From JANNMJ01 sp031397815 (GTDB taxonomy: Bacteria; Bacteroidota; Bacteroidia; Cytophagales; Hymenobacteraceae): DNA of 15,112 bases. The stretch spans positions 1 through 15,112 of the forward strand of contig JANNMJ010000037.1 in assembly GCA_031397815.1 (NCBI GenBank), read 5' to 3'. Within the stretch, counting starts at the first letter, position 1. Each line of letters starts with the position of its first letter. Below are positions 1 through 7,322 of the stretch, in pieces. A program made the position numbers and the translations under genes. The notes beneath the pieces were generated by a model. It was given only the letters and a program-made list of their open reading frames with translations. It ran no database searches and was not told the DNA's origin.

Positions 1-105
1 TACCTGATCGTGACTTACCCCTGAAAGGTGCGCCGCCAGATGCGTACAGGTATAGTTGCGCTGCGTGGCAATCAAATATTCGACGTACGCTGAAACGGTC
101 AACAT
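1..105 (-). CDS. Transposase, N-terminal fragment (IS4/IS701-like), runs off window
   Basis: Reading the minus strand from an ATG at 105 down to base 1 gives 35 uninterrupted codons, open at the window edge. The peptide contains YVEYLIATQRNYTCT at about residues 7-21 and LSGVSHDQV at 27-35. This pattern (a 'YLI ... NYTCT ... LA.HL ... SHD' helical N-terminal segment) is what I recall from the DNA-binding N-terminus of IS4/IS701-like DDE transposases, where it precedes the RNase H-like catalytic core. The DDE residues are not in the window, so the catalytic part is not seen. The gene is divergent from the RHS-like ORF at 190. Family assignment is by recognition of this short segment only; the IS group is uncertain. 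Confidence 0.65.
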   Translation of the reverse strand, partial: MLTVSAYVEYLIATQRNYTCTHLAAHLSGVSHDQV

Positions 106-151
106 AAACGATCAGAAAACCGAAGGTAACCTAGGTGCGTAAGTCCTGTTA
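1..151 (-). mobile_element. End of an IS4/IS701-like insertion sequence (partial)
   Basis: The first 105 bases encode, on the minus strand, the start of a transposase. Beyond its start codon lies a short non-coding stretch that reads TAACAGGACTTACGCA on the minus strand (151 down to 136). From memory this resembles terminal repeats of IS4/IS701-type elements, so the element end is placed at about 148-152. The other end lies outside the window, so neither the repeat pairing nor a target duplication can be confirmed. The neighbouring ORF stays open in frame back to this point, which supports a junction here. Confidence 0.6.
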
Positions 152-189
152 CAAATGCTGATTTTGATCAGGTAAAGCAATTAGGCTTC

Positions 190-3100
190 ATGAAGAATTC
201 CGCCGCCAGCCAGGATGCGGATCGGCTAGTTCTGAACGCGCTTTATCCACATCAATGTAAATTGCGAGATGTGTATGACATGACAGATGTGGACGCTTCA
301 GCTAGTATTCGAAGTTTCATAGACACCCGTGCTATCAGAAAAGTGGTATTGAATACATCATACACACTGTGTGATGGCACTCCTAATTCATTTGCTAGCG
401 CAATTACTCCGCCTTTTATTGATCAACCAGCAACTACAGCGAATCGGGGTGGCAAATTGACATTGAATAGCATTAGCTACTTTGGCCCAGGGAATCAAAA
501 AGTAGTTCCCGATATAAAATTCGAATACAATTCTCCAAATCCGGTTTATCATAAAGACGCTTGGGACGGATGGGGATCCTATAACTCCAATAGTATCACT
601 AGCCATTCGCATACTGCCACCTCACTTAGTGATCCAACAGTTTGGCATTTGACAGATATTATTTCATCCTTGGGGGGACGGATTACAGTTGCTTATGAAA
701 GTGACGAATACTCATCCATCAGCGGGGAGCCAGTAAGACAAAGTGTACCTATTACTAGAATGCAGAACGTGACATCCACGGAGGGAAGGCTAGAGTTTGA
801 CATCAGGAATATCGCCCCTTATACACTTCTGGACTTTACTCAGAATGGCGCTTCAGTATCGCTCACAAGCCTTCAAGCTCAACAACAACGCAAATGCTGG
901 GAGCCAGGCAGTGAGTGGTATAACGAAGAGCCATATAATATTTCGCCTAACCAGATGGTTCGAGGGTTGTCTACAAACAGTTTCCTTATTGATAAGCCCT
1001 CCTACAGATCGGGGTGGGCCGATTGGCCTTGGGATTACCGTGGCTGTACAGAGGGTTGGCTTTACTCCATTACTGGGACTTTGGAATTTTTATTTCCAAA
1101 GAAGAAGGGAGGAGGAGTACGGGTTTCGTCTATCACAACATCGGATGGACAAAACTCTTACACTACCGCATATCGTTATACTCAGAATGGTACATTGAAT
1201 GGAGTAAGCTCAGGTTGCGTTGCTCAAGAACCAGAATTGGTTCGTACGACACACTATCCTTTTTATGATTGGTATGACTATCCTAATACGCCTGTGTTGT
1301 ACGGCAAGGTTACAGTAATCAACGGAGTGCGAAACGCGAACGAATATAATAGCAAAACAGAGTACTCATTTCGTTCGCCAGAAGCAGCAGATATGACTGT
1401 TAACGAGACAATGCTGATCAATGATAGTTTTAATTGGCCTTATGGAGTGAGGTCACATGTAAAAACCTCTAAAGTGTTCAACTTTAATGTTGAAAATTTT
1501 TCTTCTCGCATAGGCAGATTAGAAAAAATCCAAATACTTGATCGATCAGGTATCGCAGTAGCAAGCACCAAAATGGAATATGCAGATCATATTCCTGGTG
1601 ATTTGGGAACGTTTACCAGCGGTTCTGTCCTTTGTGAAGTTCAACAAGAGGGTGACCAAGATTCAGATATTCACTTTAAAGCGAGCCGCACTACGAAAAC
1701 CTCACATCCGAACATTCTGACAGCAATCCATAGTACTACCAATGGTGTTATGACGAGCCGGTACAACCGCGCGTGGGATTTTCTGACAGGCGTAGCTATC
1801 ATAACTGAAACAGCTAACTCGTGGGGCGAAACTTACCGCAGTCAGACGGAATTGGCATATGAGAAATACGCAGCTATGCGCTCGAAGGCGGAGAACTCGG
1901 CGAACCTACATATGCTATTGCAACCGGCCAGTAACACAACATACAAACTAGACGCGTCTAGTAATCCTACCCAAGTAGTGGCGGCTTCTGCCCAAACATG
2001 GAGCAGCCAATGGCCGCACCGATCTTATAACGCTACTACCGACCAGTATAACTCCACAGGGACGCCATCTCCCAGATGGCGACAACAGGCTAGTTATGAA
2101 TGGCTCAACCGTCGTGTCAATACAAACGGTTTGACGCCACTCGCCGCTTACACTGCATTTTCTTGGCTTACTCCATCGCCGCCTGCCAATTGGGTTCAAG
2201 CCGGACAAACTATGCTATATAATTCCTACTCAGCACCGTTAGAGGCGCGTTCTATCTCTGGCACTCGCAGCGCCACAAAAATTGGATATAATCAATCTCT
2301 CACTCTAATCGAAGCAAATAACGCGGGATACGGTGAGATCGCCTACTCTGGCGCCGAGGACGTACTGGAGGTGGTGCCTGGTGTTCGGCATTTCGAGGGT
2401 GAGGTACGCGGTGGACAATTTCAATCAAGCGATAAAGCGCACACCGGCCAGTACAGTCTGAAGTTAACATCAGGGCAGCAAGGATTTGTAGTAAAGTCAC
2501 AAGTGGGGGTTACCGGTGGCGTAGAAGCTGGGCGCGAGTACAAAGCCAGCGTGTGGCTCCATGAAAGCGACCTAGCAACTGCGGGGGGACGGCTATTTGC
2601 GCGACTTGACAATGGAGTGGGCAATACAACCTTGGAAGACATTGATATTCGAGACCGAACTACTAAGCGGGCTGGTGAATGGCGTTTACTAGACTTGTAT
2701 TTTACAGTGCCTATTGGAACGCCTACAGGACGAACGCTCCAAATCGGTTGCGAAAATGTGGGATTAGGGACCACCTATTTCGACGACTTTCGCTTTCATC
2801 CGGTAGACGCGCCAGCTACTTCTTACGTGTACAATCTGCATACGCAGGAACGAACGCACGTACTTAACGAAGACAATTTGTACACACGGTTCGAGTACGA
2901 TGCTGCTGGGCGATTGCGCCGCACACACCTCGAAGTACTCAATGATCAAGTTTCCGATCGAGTTGTATCTAGCACGGTGGTTAATTATGCCCGGAACGCT
3001 ACTTTTACGATTGGTACTAGCGTCGAAAATCCTGCACAAGGAAATTTGTCTGCCAATGGCATAACACAGGTACTTATGGGTGAAGGTGCCATTTTTACGG

Positions 3101-3453
3101 CGACAGGTGTAAACTGCACATGGAAGCCAAGCTCACAATTTGACTATGATGGAATTACCTATAATGCAGTAAAAGCTCCGACTGCCAGCGATCCGACATC
3201 TGTGAGGTTTAATTCAACAGACGGCACCTTTAAAGTCAGCAATGTGACCAATAATCATTCATTATTAATTAGATTCGTTCATTATAATTTTCCTGCAGCA
3301 GGTACGCCGGAGGAGATTGACTGTGAATGGGATGGCAACTGTCGCACTGGTTACATGCTGATGCACAATGCCGATGGCTGCGGTGGATATGGACCTGAAT
3401 ACCGACAATGGGCAAATGCTGATTGTCCTTTCCGAACCCCTGGTTGTCCTTAG
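190..3453 (+). CDS. RHS/YD-like extracellular protein, probably 5'-truncated by the IS
   Basis: An 1087-residue ORF. The N-terminal two thirds look like the beta-rich body of Bacteroidota RHS-type surface proteins: KLTLNSISYFG at about residue 90, then a 'P.IKFEYN' strand and W/Y-rich blades such as DAWDGWGSYNS. Residues about 718-870 form a carbohydrate-binding-module-like jelly roll (HTGQYSLKLTSG ... TTYFDDFRFHP). A YD-type repeat, YDAAGRL, is at 903-909. The last 150 residues hold a short beta module and a cysteine-rich tail (C1045, C1051, C1064, C1079, C1086). There is no signal peptide and no T9SS sorting domain. The reading frame stays open upstream to base 130, past the inferred IS end, so the ATG at 190 is probably internal to a longer original gene. 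Composition is near 45% G+C, unlike the genes to the right. It may not be expressed; its function is unknown. Confidence 0.6.
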   Translation: MKNSAASQDADRLVLNALYPHQCKLRDVYDMTDVDASASIRSFIDTRAIRKVVLNTSYTLCDGTPNSFASAITPPFIDQPATTANRGGKLTLNSISYFGPGNQKVVPDIKFEYNSPNPVYHKDAWDGWGSYNSNSITSHSHTATSLSDPTVWHLTDIISSLGGRITVAYESDEYSSISGEPVRQSVPITRMQNVTSTEGRLEFDIRNIAPYTLLDFTQNGASVSLTSLQAQQQRKCWEPGSEWYNEEPYNISPNQMVRGLSTNSFLIDKPSYRSGWADWPWDYRGCTEGWLYSITGTLEFLFPKKKGGGVRVSSITTSDGQNSYTTAYRYTQNGTLNGVSSGCVAQEPELVRTTHYPFYDWYDYPNTPVLYGKVTVINGVRNANEYNSKTEYSFRSPEAADMTVNETMLINDSFNWPYGVRSHVKTSKVFNFNVENFSSRIGRLEKIQILDRSGIAVASTKMEYADHIPGDLGTFTSGSVLCEVQQEGDQDSDIHFKASRTTKTSHPNILTAIHSTTNGVMTSRYNRAWDFLTGVAIITETANSWGETYRSQTELAYEKYAAMRSKAENSANLHMLLQPASNTTYKLDASSNPTQVVAASAQTWSSQWPHRSYNATTDQYNSTGTPSPRWRQQASYEWLNRRVNTNGLTPLAAYTAFSWLTPSPPANWVQAGQTMLYNSYSAPLEARSISGTRSATKIGYNQSLTLIEANNAGYGEIAYSGAEDVLEVVPGVRHFEGEVRGGQFQSSDKAHTGQYSLKLTSGQQGFVVKSQVGVTGGVEAGREYKASVWLHESDLATAGGRLFARLDNGVGNTTLEDIDIRDRTTKRAGEWRLLDLYFTVPIGTPTGRTLQIGCENVGLGTTYFDDFRFHPVDAPATSYVYNLHTQERTHVLNEDNLYTRFEYDAAGRLRRTHLEVLNDQVSDRVVSSTVVNYARNATFTIGTSVENPAQGNLSANGITQVLMGEGAIFTATGVNCTWKPSSQFDYDGITYNAVKAPTASDPTSVRFNSTDGTFKVSNVTNNHSLLIRFVHYNFPAAGTPEEIDCEWDGNCRTGYMLMHNADGCGGYGPEYRQWANADCPFRTPGCP

Positions 3454-3466
3454 CAGCTACTCATCA

Positions 3467-3506
3467 AAACAGAAACGCCCAATCACTTGATTAGGCGTTT
3501 CTGTTT
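3467..3506 (+). terminator. Hairpin terminator after the RHS-like ORF
   Basis: AAACAGAAACGCC (3467-3479) pairs perfectly with GGCGTTTCTGTTT (3494-3506). Inside, after one C/A mismatch, AATC pairs with GATT. The hairpin starts 14 bases after the stop codon. The right arm ends in TTT and the left arm begins with an A run, so it could act in both directions; the T run is short. Confidence 0.7.
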
Positions 3507-3541
3507 ATGAAAATCTTGAGTCACCAAGGAATGTAATTATC

Positions 3542-4027
3542 ATGCGAAATAGATTAATATTATCTAATTTTATACAAACATTTCGCCACATACAAAATAG
3601 TAGGCTGTCACGCCGACGGGGTGGATTCCCAAATCCGAACCACTTGCCTGACCTCCACACCGCATACCGGGATTTTTTCGAGCAGATTTACGCGCTTTAC
3701 GGCGATGTTGCTATCGTGATAGATGCGACGGCTAATTGGGGCGTCGGGCCGGGGGAAATTCACCGCGTATTCTGGGTGCAGCGTCGCGTCGTGCGCGATT
3801 TGGCTTCTGCGGGGCATAAAATCGCCCTCAACCGCGTCACGCTCACTTTTGCGGGGCGCGGGATGATCAAGTCTGACGGCGTGCACTACACGCAGGAGGC
3901 GCTCAATGAGCTAGGCGAAACCAACGCGCGGCTGCTCTTGACCATTATGCAGCGGAAACGTTGGTCTTTAAACATCGCGCCTGATTCGGGCATTACGCCA
4001 CAGCGCTTTTTCCCTTTCAAACCCTAA
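3542..4027 (+). CDS. SGNH/GDSL hydrolase-like C-terminal remnant
   Basis: A 161-residue ORF. Its C-terminal half contains SDGVHYTQEALNELG at 111-125, which matches the last conserved block of SGNH/GDSL esterases: catalytic Asp-x-x-His (D112, H115) followed by 'T..G...'. Full SGNH domains are about 200 residues and begin with a Gly-Asp-Ser nucleophile block. No such serine motif is present, so the protein cannot form the complete catalytic site. The first 20 or so codons (3542-3605) are strongly AT-rich and low in complexity, while the rest is GC-rich like the core genome. This suggests the body of an old gene fused by chance to foreign upstream DNA. AAGGA at 3526-3530 precedes the ATG by 11 bases, so translation is possible. 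I treat it as a probable gene remnant; the family call rests on one motif. Confidence 0.45.
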   Translation: MRNRLILSNFIQTFRHIQNSRLSRRRGGFPNPNHLPDLHTAYRDFFEQIYALYGDVAIVIDATANWGVGPGEIHRVFWVQRRVVRDLASAGHKIALNRVTLTFAGRGMIKSDGVHYTQEALNELGETNARLLLTIMQRKRWSLNIAPDSGITPQRFFPFKP

Positions 4028-4209
4028 CGCCCTCATCGCTGAACGGCTTTTCAGGGAACTTGACGGGCACTGACGCCAATCTTCGCTCGTTTGGTTGCTA
4101 TATGTTCAAGTCAAGAAGATAAGATAAATTTACAAATACTGCAAGATGCAAAGGACCTACTACGCCAGTAGCTTTGTTGGCACCTGACCTCGTAACGCCC
4201 TTTCAGAAG

Positions 4210-4749
4210 ATGGCCCAGAAGATGCCCGAGAATACTTTTAATCGCAATATCATTCCCGCCACTGAGCCGGAGCGCCTGCGTGATTTAGCGTACTACCATT
4301 CGCTGCTGATGGATTTGGAGCAGTCTAAAGCGTTCAACCATATCGCGGAGATGGCGGCGCGGATGTTTCAGGTGCCGATTGCGGTGGTCAATATGGTCGG
4401 GGCGGATAAGGTGCGGGCGTTGGCGGCGGCGGGTGAGATAAGTGTTGGGAACGAGGTAGAGCGCGGCGTCAGTCTGTGCTCGCTCGCGGTGCTGAACAAT
4501 GACCCGACGGTTTTCAAGGATGCGCTGGAAGAGCCGTGCCTGTTGGCAAATCCGATGGTGGTGGGCGATTTTGGGCTGCGCTTTTACGCCGCCGCGCCGA
4601 TCACTACGAAAGCCGGCAACCACATCGGGGCGCTGTGCTTGGTGGATAAAGAGCCACGGGAGTTTTCTGAAATCGACCAAAAGATTCTCGCCGGGCTGGC
4701 CAGAATCGTGATGGAAGAGCTGGACGAGCGGTTCGGGAAGAAGCGGTAA
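4210..4749 (+). CDS. Stand-alone GAF-domain protein
   Basis: About 179 residues, almost entirely one GAF domain. The opening 'ERLRDLAYYHSLLMD' helix and the motif order 'F..IAEMAARMFQVPIAVVNMV', 'RGVSLCSLAVLN', 'VFKDALEEP', 'NPMVVGDFGLRFYAAAPI', 'IGALCLVDKEPREFS' match the GAF domains that usually sit at the N-terminus of bacterial sensor histidine kinases or diguanylate cyclases. Here no kinase, PAS or GGDEF part follows before the stop, so it is a cytoplasmic single-domain sensor or ligand-binding protein whose partner is not visible. Ligand cannot be predicted. Start is uncertain: ATG at 4210 is chosen, ATG at 4222 is equally plausible, and TTG at 4174 would add 12 residues unlike the family. 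No strong ribosome site is seen, which is usual in Bacteroidota. It stands alone: the next gene begins 194 bases downstream. Confidence 0.8.
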   Translation: MAQKMPENTFNRNIIPATEPERLRDLAYYHSLLMDLEQSKAFNHIAEMAARMFQVPIAVVNMVGADKVRALAAAGEISVGNEVERGVSLCSLAVLNNDPTVFKDALEEPCLLANPMVVGDFGLRFYAAAPITTKAGNHIGALCLVDKEPREFSEIDQKILAGLARIVMEELDERFGKKR

Positions 4750-4943
4750 GCGTTTCGGGGTTGACCAAGCCGCTGGGCGCGGACGCAAACGCCGACAGAA
4801 GCGCGGACAAAAGCGCGAGCGGCCCATATCGCCCATAAAAGCTGATAGAAATTCTCTCTTCTCAAAGCAACGCCTTCGTACCGGCGGCGCTCTCTGCGAA
4901 GGCTAACGGACGTATCTTTTCCGTCGGTTTCCCCTTTGCTTTT

Positions 4944-7034
4944 ATGAAGATTTCTACGAATGCTGCGCTGCTGGCCGGAGTGCTGGCGGCGGCTCCGCTG
5001 ACCGGTACGCTCGCGCAGAGCGCCCGCCCGGCTCCGGCCGTTGATTTTGCGTCGGGAGCGGGCGCCTGTCGGGCGGCCCACATTCGGTCGGCGTCCCGCA
5101 ACGCCGCGGCGCTGGCCCAGCGGGTAGCCACCAGCTCGCGCGACCACGAACGCCTGATGAACCGTTACGACGTGAAATGGGCGCGAATCGACATTGCCGT
5201 CGAGCGCACGACCAACGAGATCGGCGCAGGAACGCACGTGCTGACGCGGGCGCAAAATCTCTCGCTCGTGATGCCGCTCGATACCATCGGGTTCGAGTTG
5301 AATACGGGCCTGACGCTCGATTCGCTGTTCGTAAACGGCCAACGCGTGCCGACGGCGCGCATCGAGCGCCTCACCACCGGCGATGTGCGCATGCGCCCCG
5401 TGACGCCGGTGCCCGCCGGGGCGCCGTTCGAGTACGTGGTGTGGTACCACGGGATTCCGGGGCCGACGGGCGGGTCGTTCTTCGGTCAGGGAATTACTTC
5501 TGATTCCGATCCGCGCTACGGCAACCCCACGACGTGGACGCTATCGTCGCCGTTCGCGACGTCGGATTGGTGCCCGAGCAAGCAGGTGCTGCCCGATAAG
5601 CTCGACTCCGTCGCCGTCAACATCACCACCGATACCAGCAACAAGGCGGGTTCCAACGGGCTGTTGCGGCGCACCGTGCCGCTGCCCGGCGGCAAAGTGC
5701 GCTACGAATGGGCCTCTACTTACCCGGTTGACTACTATCTGGTGAGCTTGACGGTGAGCGATTTTCAGGAGTACGTGCAGTACGCCAAGCCCGCCAACCT
5801 CCCCTCCCCCGCCGATTCGATTCCGATCATCAGCTACCTCTACGCCAACCCGCTATCGCTCACCGACGCGCAGCCGTGGCTGGACCTGACGGCGCCGCTG
5901 ATCGAGAATTACTCCACCAAATATGGCCTTTACCCGTTCTGGCGCGAGAAATACGGCCACTGCATGGCGCCCATCGGCGGCGGGATGGAACACCAGACGA
6001 TGAGCACGATGGGTGGCTTCGGTTTCACGCTGGTGGCGCACGAGCTGTTCCACCAGTGGTTCGGCGATAACGTGACGTGCGGCTCCTACCGCGACATCTG
6101 GATCAACGAGGGCGCAGCTACTTACGGCGAGTTTGTTTCCATCGAAGCCCTCGCGCCGGCCGGTACCACGCAGCAGTGGCTCACCGGCTACCGGCAGCAA
6201 GGCTTGCAGTTCACCGGCTCCGTAGTGCTGCCCGCCACGGATGACACCCTCAACGTCGGGCGCATTTTCGACGGCAGTCTCAGCTACGCGAAGGGCGGGC
6301 TGGTGCTCCACGCGCTGCGCCACGTCATCAACGACGATTCCGCGTACTTCGCCGGGATGCGCGCTTTTCAGCAGCAGTACGGCGGCCGGACGGCCCGCAC
6401 GGCCAACTTTCAGGCTTCGCTGGAAGCGTCGTGGAACCGGCCGCTCGGGTGGTTCTTCGATCAGTGGCTGTACGGCGAAGGCTTCGCGCGGTCGGTGGTG
6501 CGGTGGAATCAGGTGGGGAACAACCTGATCGTCGAGAGCGTCCAGACGGCGACGGCTCCGACGTCGGTGCCGTTTTTCCGGATGCCGCTGGAGATTGAGT
6601 ACGTGCCCGGCGTGGGCCAACCGGCCGTTAAGGTGCGGGTCGAGCAGACGCTCCCGACGCAAACGTGGGTGCTGCCGCTGTCCGCCGGTACCAACGTCAG
6701 CAGCATCGCCATTGACCCGTTGAAATGGAACCTCCTTCAAGTCACGCGCTTGCGGCGCGATAACGGCCTCATCCTCGGTCGCGCCGATGAAGTAGCCGCC
6801 ACGCCGCTCACCTTATTCCCGAACCCCTGCACCACGTTCCTCACCCTCCCCACGGCCCTCCGGCCGCGCACTGCGGAAGTGATCGACCTCGCAGGCCGCG
6901 TCGTGCAGCGCACCACGGTAGCCCCCGGCGCCGAGCGCCTCGGCACCGCCGCCCTCGCCGCCGGCACCTACGTGCTGCGGCTAACCGAAGACGGCGCCCC
7001 AGTGGCGCGGCAGGTGCGGTTCAGCAAGCAATAG
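4944..7034 (+). CDS. Secreted M1-family zinc aminopeptidase with T9SS sorting domain
   Basis: A 696-residue metallopeptidase. Residues 1-24 are a signal peptide (hydrophobic core, cleavage likely at TLA|Q). An N-terminal beta-sandwich domain (about 70-290) precedes the catalytic domain. The substrate motif GGGMEHQ (345-351) corresponds to the GxMEN exopeptidase motif of the family. Zinc ligands are H366 and H370 in HELFHQWFGD plus E389 in NEGA, giving HExxH-x18-E with E367 as general base. Y448 in SYAKGG is the likely transition-state tyrosine. Residues about 622-696 are a type IX sorting domain beginning LFPNPC and containing 'DLAGRVV' and 'AAGTYVLRL'. The enzyme should therefore cross the inner membrane by Sec and the outer membrane by T9SS, and trim N-terminal residues from peptides outside the cell. 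It lacks the long C-terminal helical domain of PepN-type enzymes. It is monocistronic by position, ending before a strong terminator. Confidence 0.93.
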   Translation: MKISTNAALLAGVLAAAPLTGTLAQSARPAPAVDFASGAGACRAAHIRSASRNAAALAQRVATSSRDHERLMNRYDVKWARIDIAVERTTNEIGAGTHVLTRAQNLSLVMPLDTIGFELNTGLTLDSLFVNGQRVPTARIERLTTGDVRMRPVTPVPAGAPFEYVVWYHGIPGPTGGSFFGQGITSDSDPRYGNPTTWTLSSPFATSDWCPSKQVLPDKLDSVAVNITTDTSNKAGSNGLLRRTVPLPGGKVRYEWASTYPVDYYLVSLTVSDFQEYVQYAKPANLPSPADSIPIISYLYANPLSLTDAQPWLDLTAPLIENYSTKYGLYPFWREKYGHCMAPIGGGMEHQTMSTMGGFGFTLVAHELFHQWFGDNVTCGSYRDIWINEGAATYGEFVSIEALAPAGTTQQWLTGYRQQGLQFTGSVVLPATDDTLNVGRIFDGSLSYAKGGLVLHALRHVINDDSAYFAGMRAFQQQYGGRTARTANFQASLEASWNRPLGWFFDQWLYGEGFARSVVRWNQVGNNLIVESVQTATAPTSVPFFRMPLEIEYVPGVGQPAVKVRVEQTLPTQTWVLPLSAGTNVSSIAIDPLKWNLLQVTRLRRDNGLILGRADEVAATPLTLFPNPCTTFLTLPTALRPRTAEVIDLAGRVVQRTTVAPGAERLGTAALAAGTYVLRLTEDGAPVARQVRFSKQ

Positions 7035-7186
7035 GCTAGACGGGTTTTCGTTGATTTCGGGATGAAAACCCTACGTTTCTGGCGGCGAACGAACAAGTTG
7101 CGCTCACGGGGACACGCCAAGGCCGGCGCTTGATTCACTCTGCCGCTGCGCTGACTCCGCAGAATCATCAAAAATTAATTTTCTCT

Positions 7187-7222
7187 AAAAACCCGCTTTC
7201 TGGCAGCAGAAAGCGGGTTTTT
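7187..7222 (+). terminator. Strong rho-independent terminator after the M1 peptidase
   Basis: A perfect 14-bp inverted repeat, AAAAACCCGCTTTC (7187-7200) and GAAAGCGGGTTTTT (7209-7222), extended by a TG/CA pair to 16 bp around a GCAG loop. The stem has a GC-rich centre with an A run on the left and a T run on the right, so it can terminate in both orientations. A weaker 8-bp hairpin (7042-7049 with 7064-7071) lies closer to the peptidase stop. The remainder of 7035-7186 shows no gene. Confidence 0.9.
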
Positions 7223-7269
7223 GCTTTCCCACTCAACCCCAAACCCCAGATGGAAACGAAAAAAACTCA

Positions 7270-7297
7270 GGAAACTTTGGAACCAACGAAAGTTTCC
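7270..7297. promoter_or_regulatory. Palindromic operator, probable TetR-type binding site
   Basis: GGAAACTTT (7270-7278) and AAAGTTTCC (7289-7297) form a perfect 9-bp inverted repeat with a 10-base spacer. The 28-bp site covers the upstream promoter box and ends next to the downstream box of the promoter driving the TetR-type gene. Location, symmetry and size fit an autoregulatory operator; that the neighbouring repressor binds it is inferred. Confidence 0.75.
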
Positions 7298-7306
7298 ATA
7301 GTTTTG
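7276..7306 (+). promoter_or_regulatory. Bacteroidota sigma-ABfr-type promoter of the efflux operon
   Basis: TTTG (7276-7279) and TAGTTTTG (7299-7306) match the Bacteroidota consensus TTTG and TAnnTTTG, with a spacing of 19 bp, within the usual 19-21. The predicted transcription start at about 7311-7316 leaves a leader of only about ten bases before the ATG at 7323. Confidence 0.85.
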
Positions 7307-7322
7307 CATCCGTAAACGACCC

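Noticed and set aside
158..171. Short palindrome CTGAT-TTTG-ATCAG between the IS end and the RHS-like ORF
   Set aside because: Five base pairs only, and it lies in a stretch that is probably former coding sequence; likely chance.
4090..4132. TTTG at 4090 and TAAATTTA at 4125 as a promoter for the GAF gene
   Set aside because: The spacing is 31 bp rather than 19-21 and the second box lacks the final G.
4174..4209. TTG start at 4174 for the GAF gene
   Set aside because: A rare start codon that adds 12 residues not resembling the family; internal ATG codons at 4210 and 4222 fit better.
4285..4836. 183-residue minus-strand ORF over the GAF gene
   Set aside because: Its sequence is Arg/His/Pro-rich with no recognisable domain, as expected for the antisense frame of a GC-rich gene whose plus-strand product is a clear GAF domain.
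4872..4920. Hairpin (4872-4878 with 4897-4903) and a TATCTTTT box before the M1 gene
   Set aside because: The stem is only 7 bp without a T run, and no TTTG box lies 19-21 bp upstream of the TATCTTTT, so neither a terminator nor a promoter can be supported.
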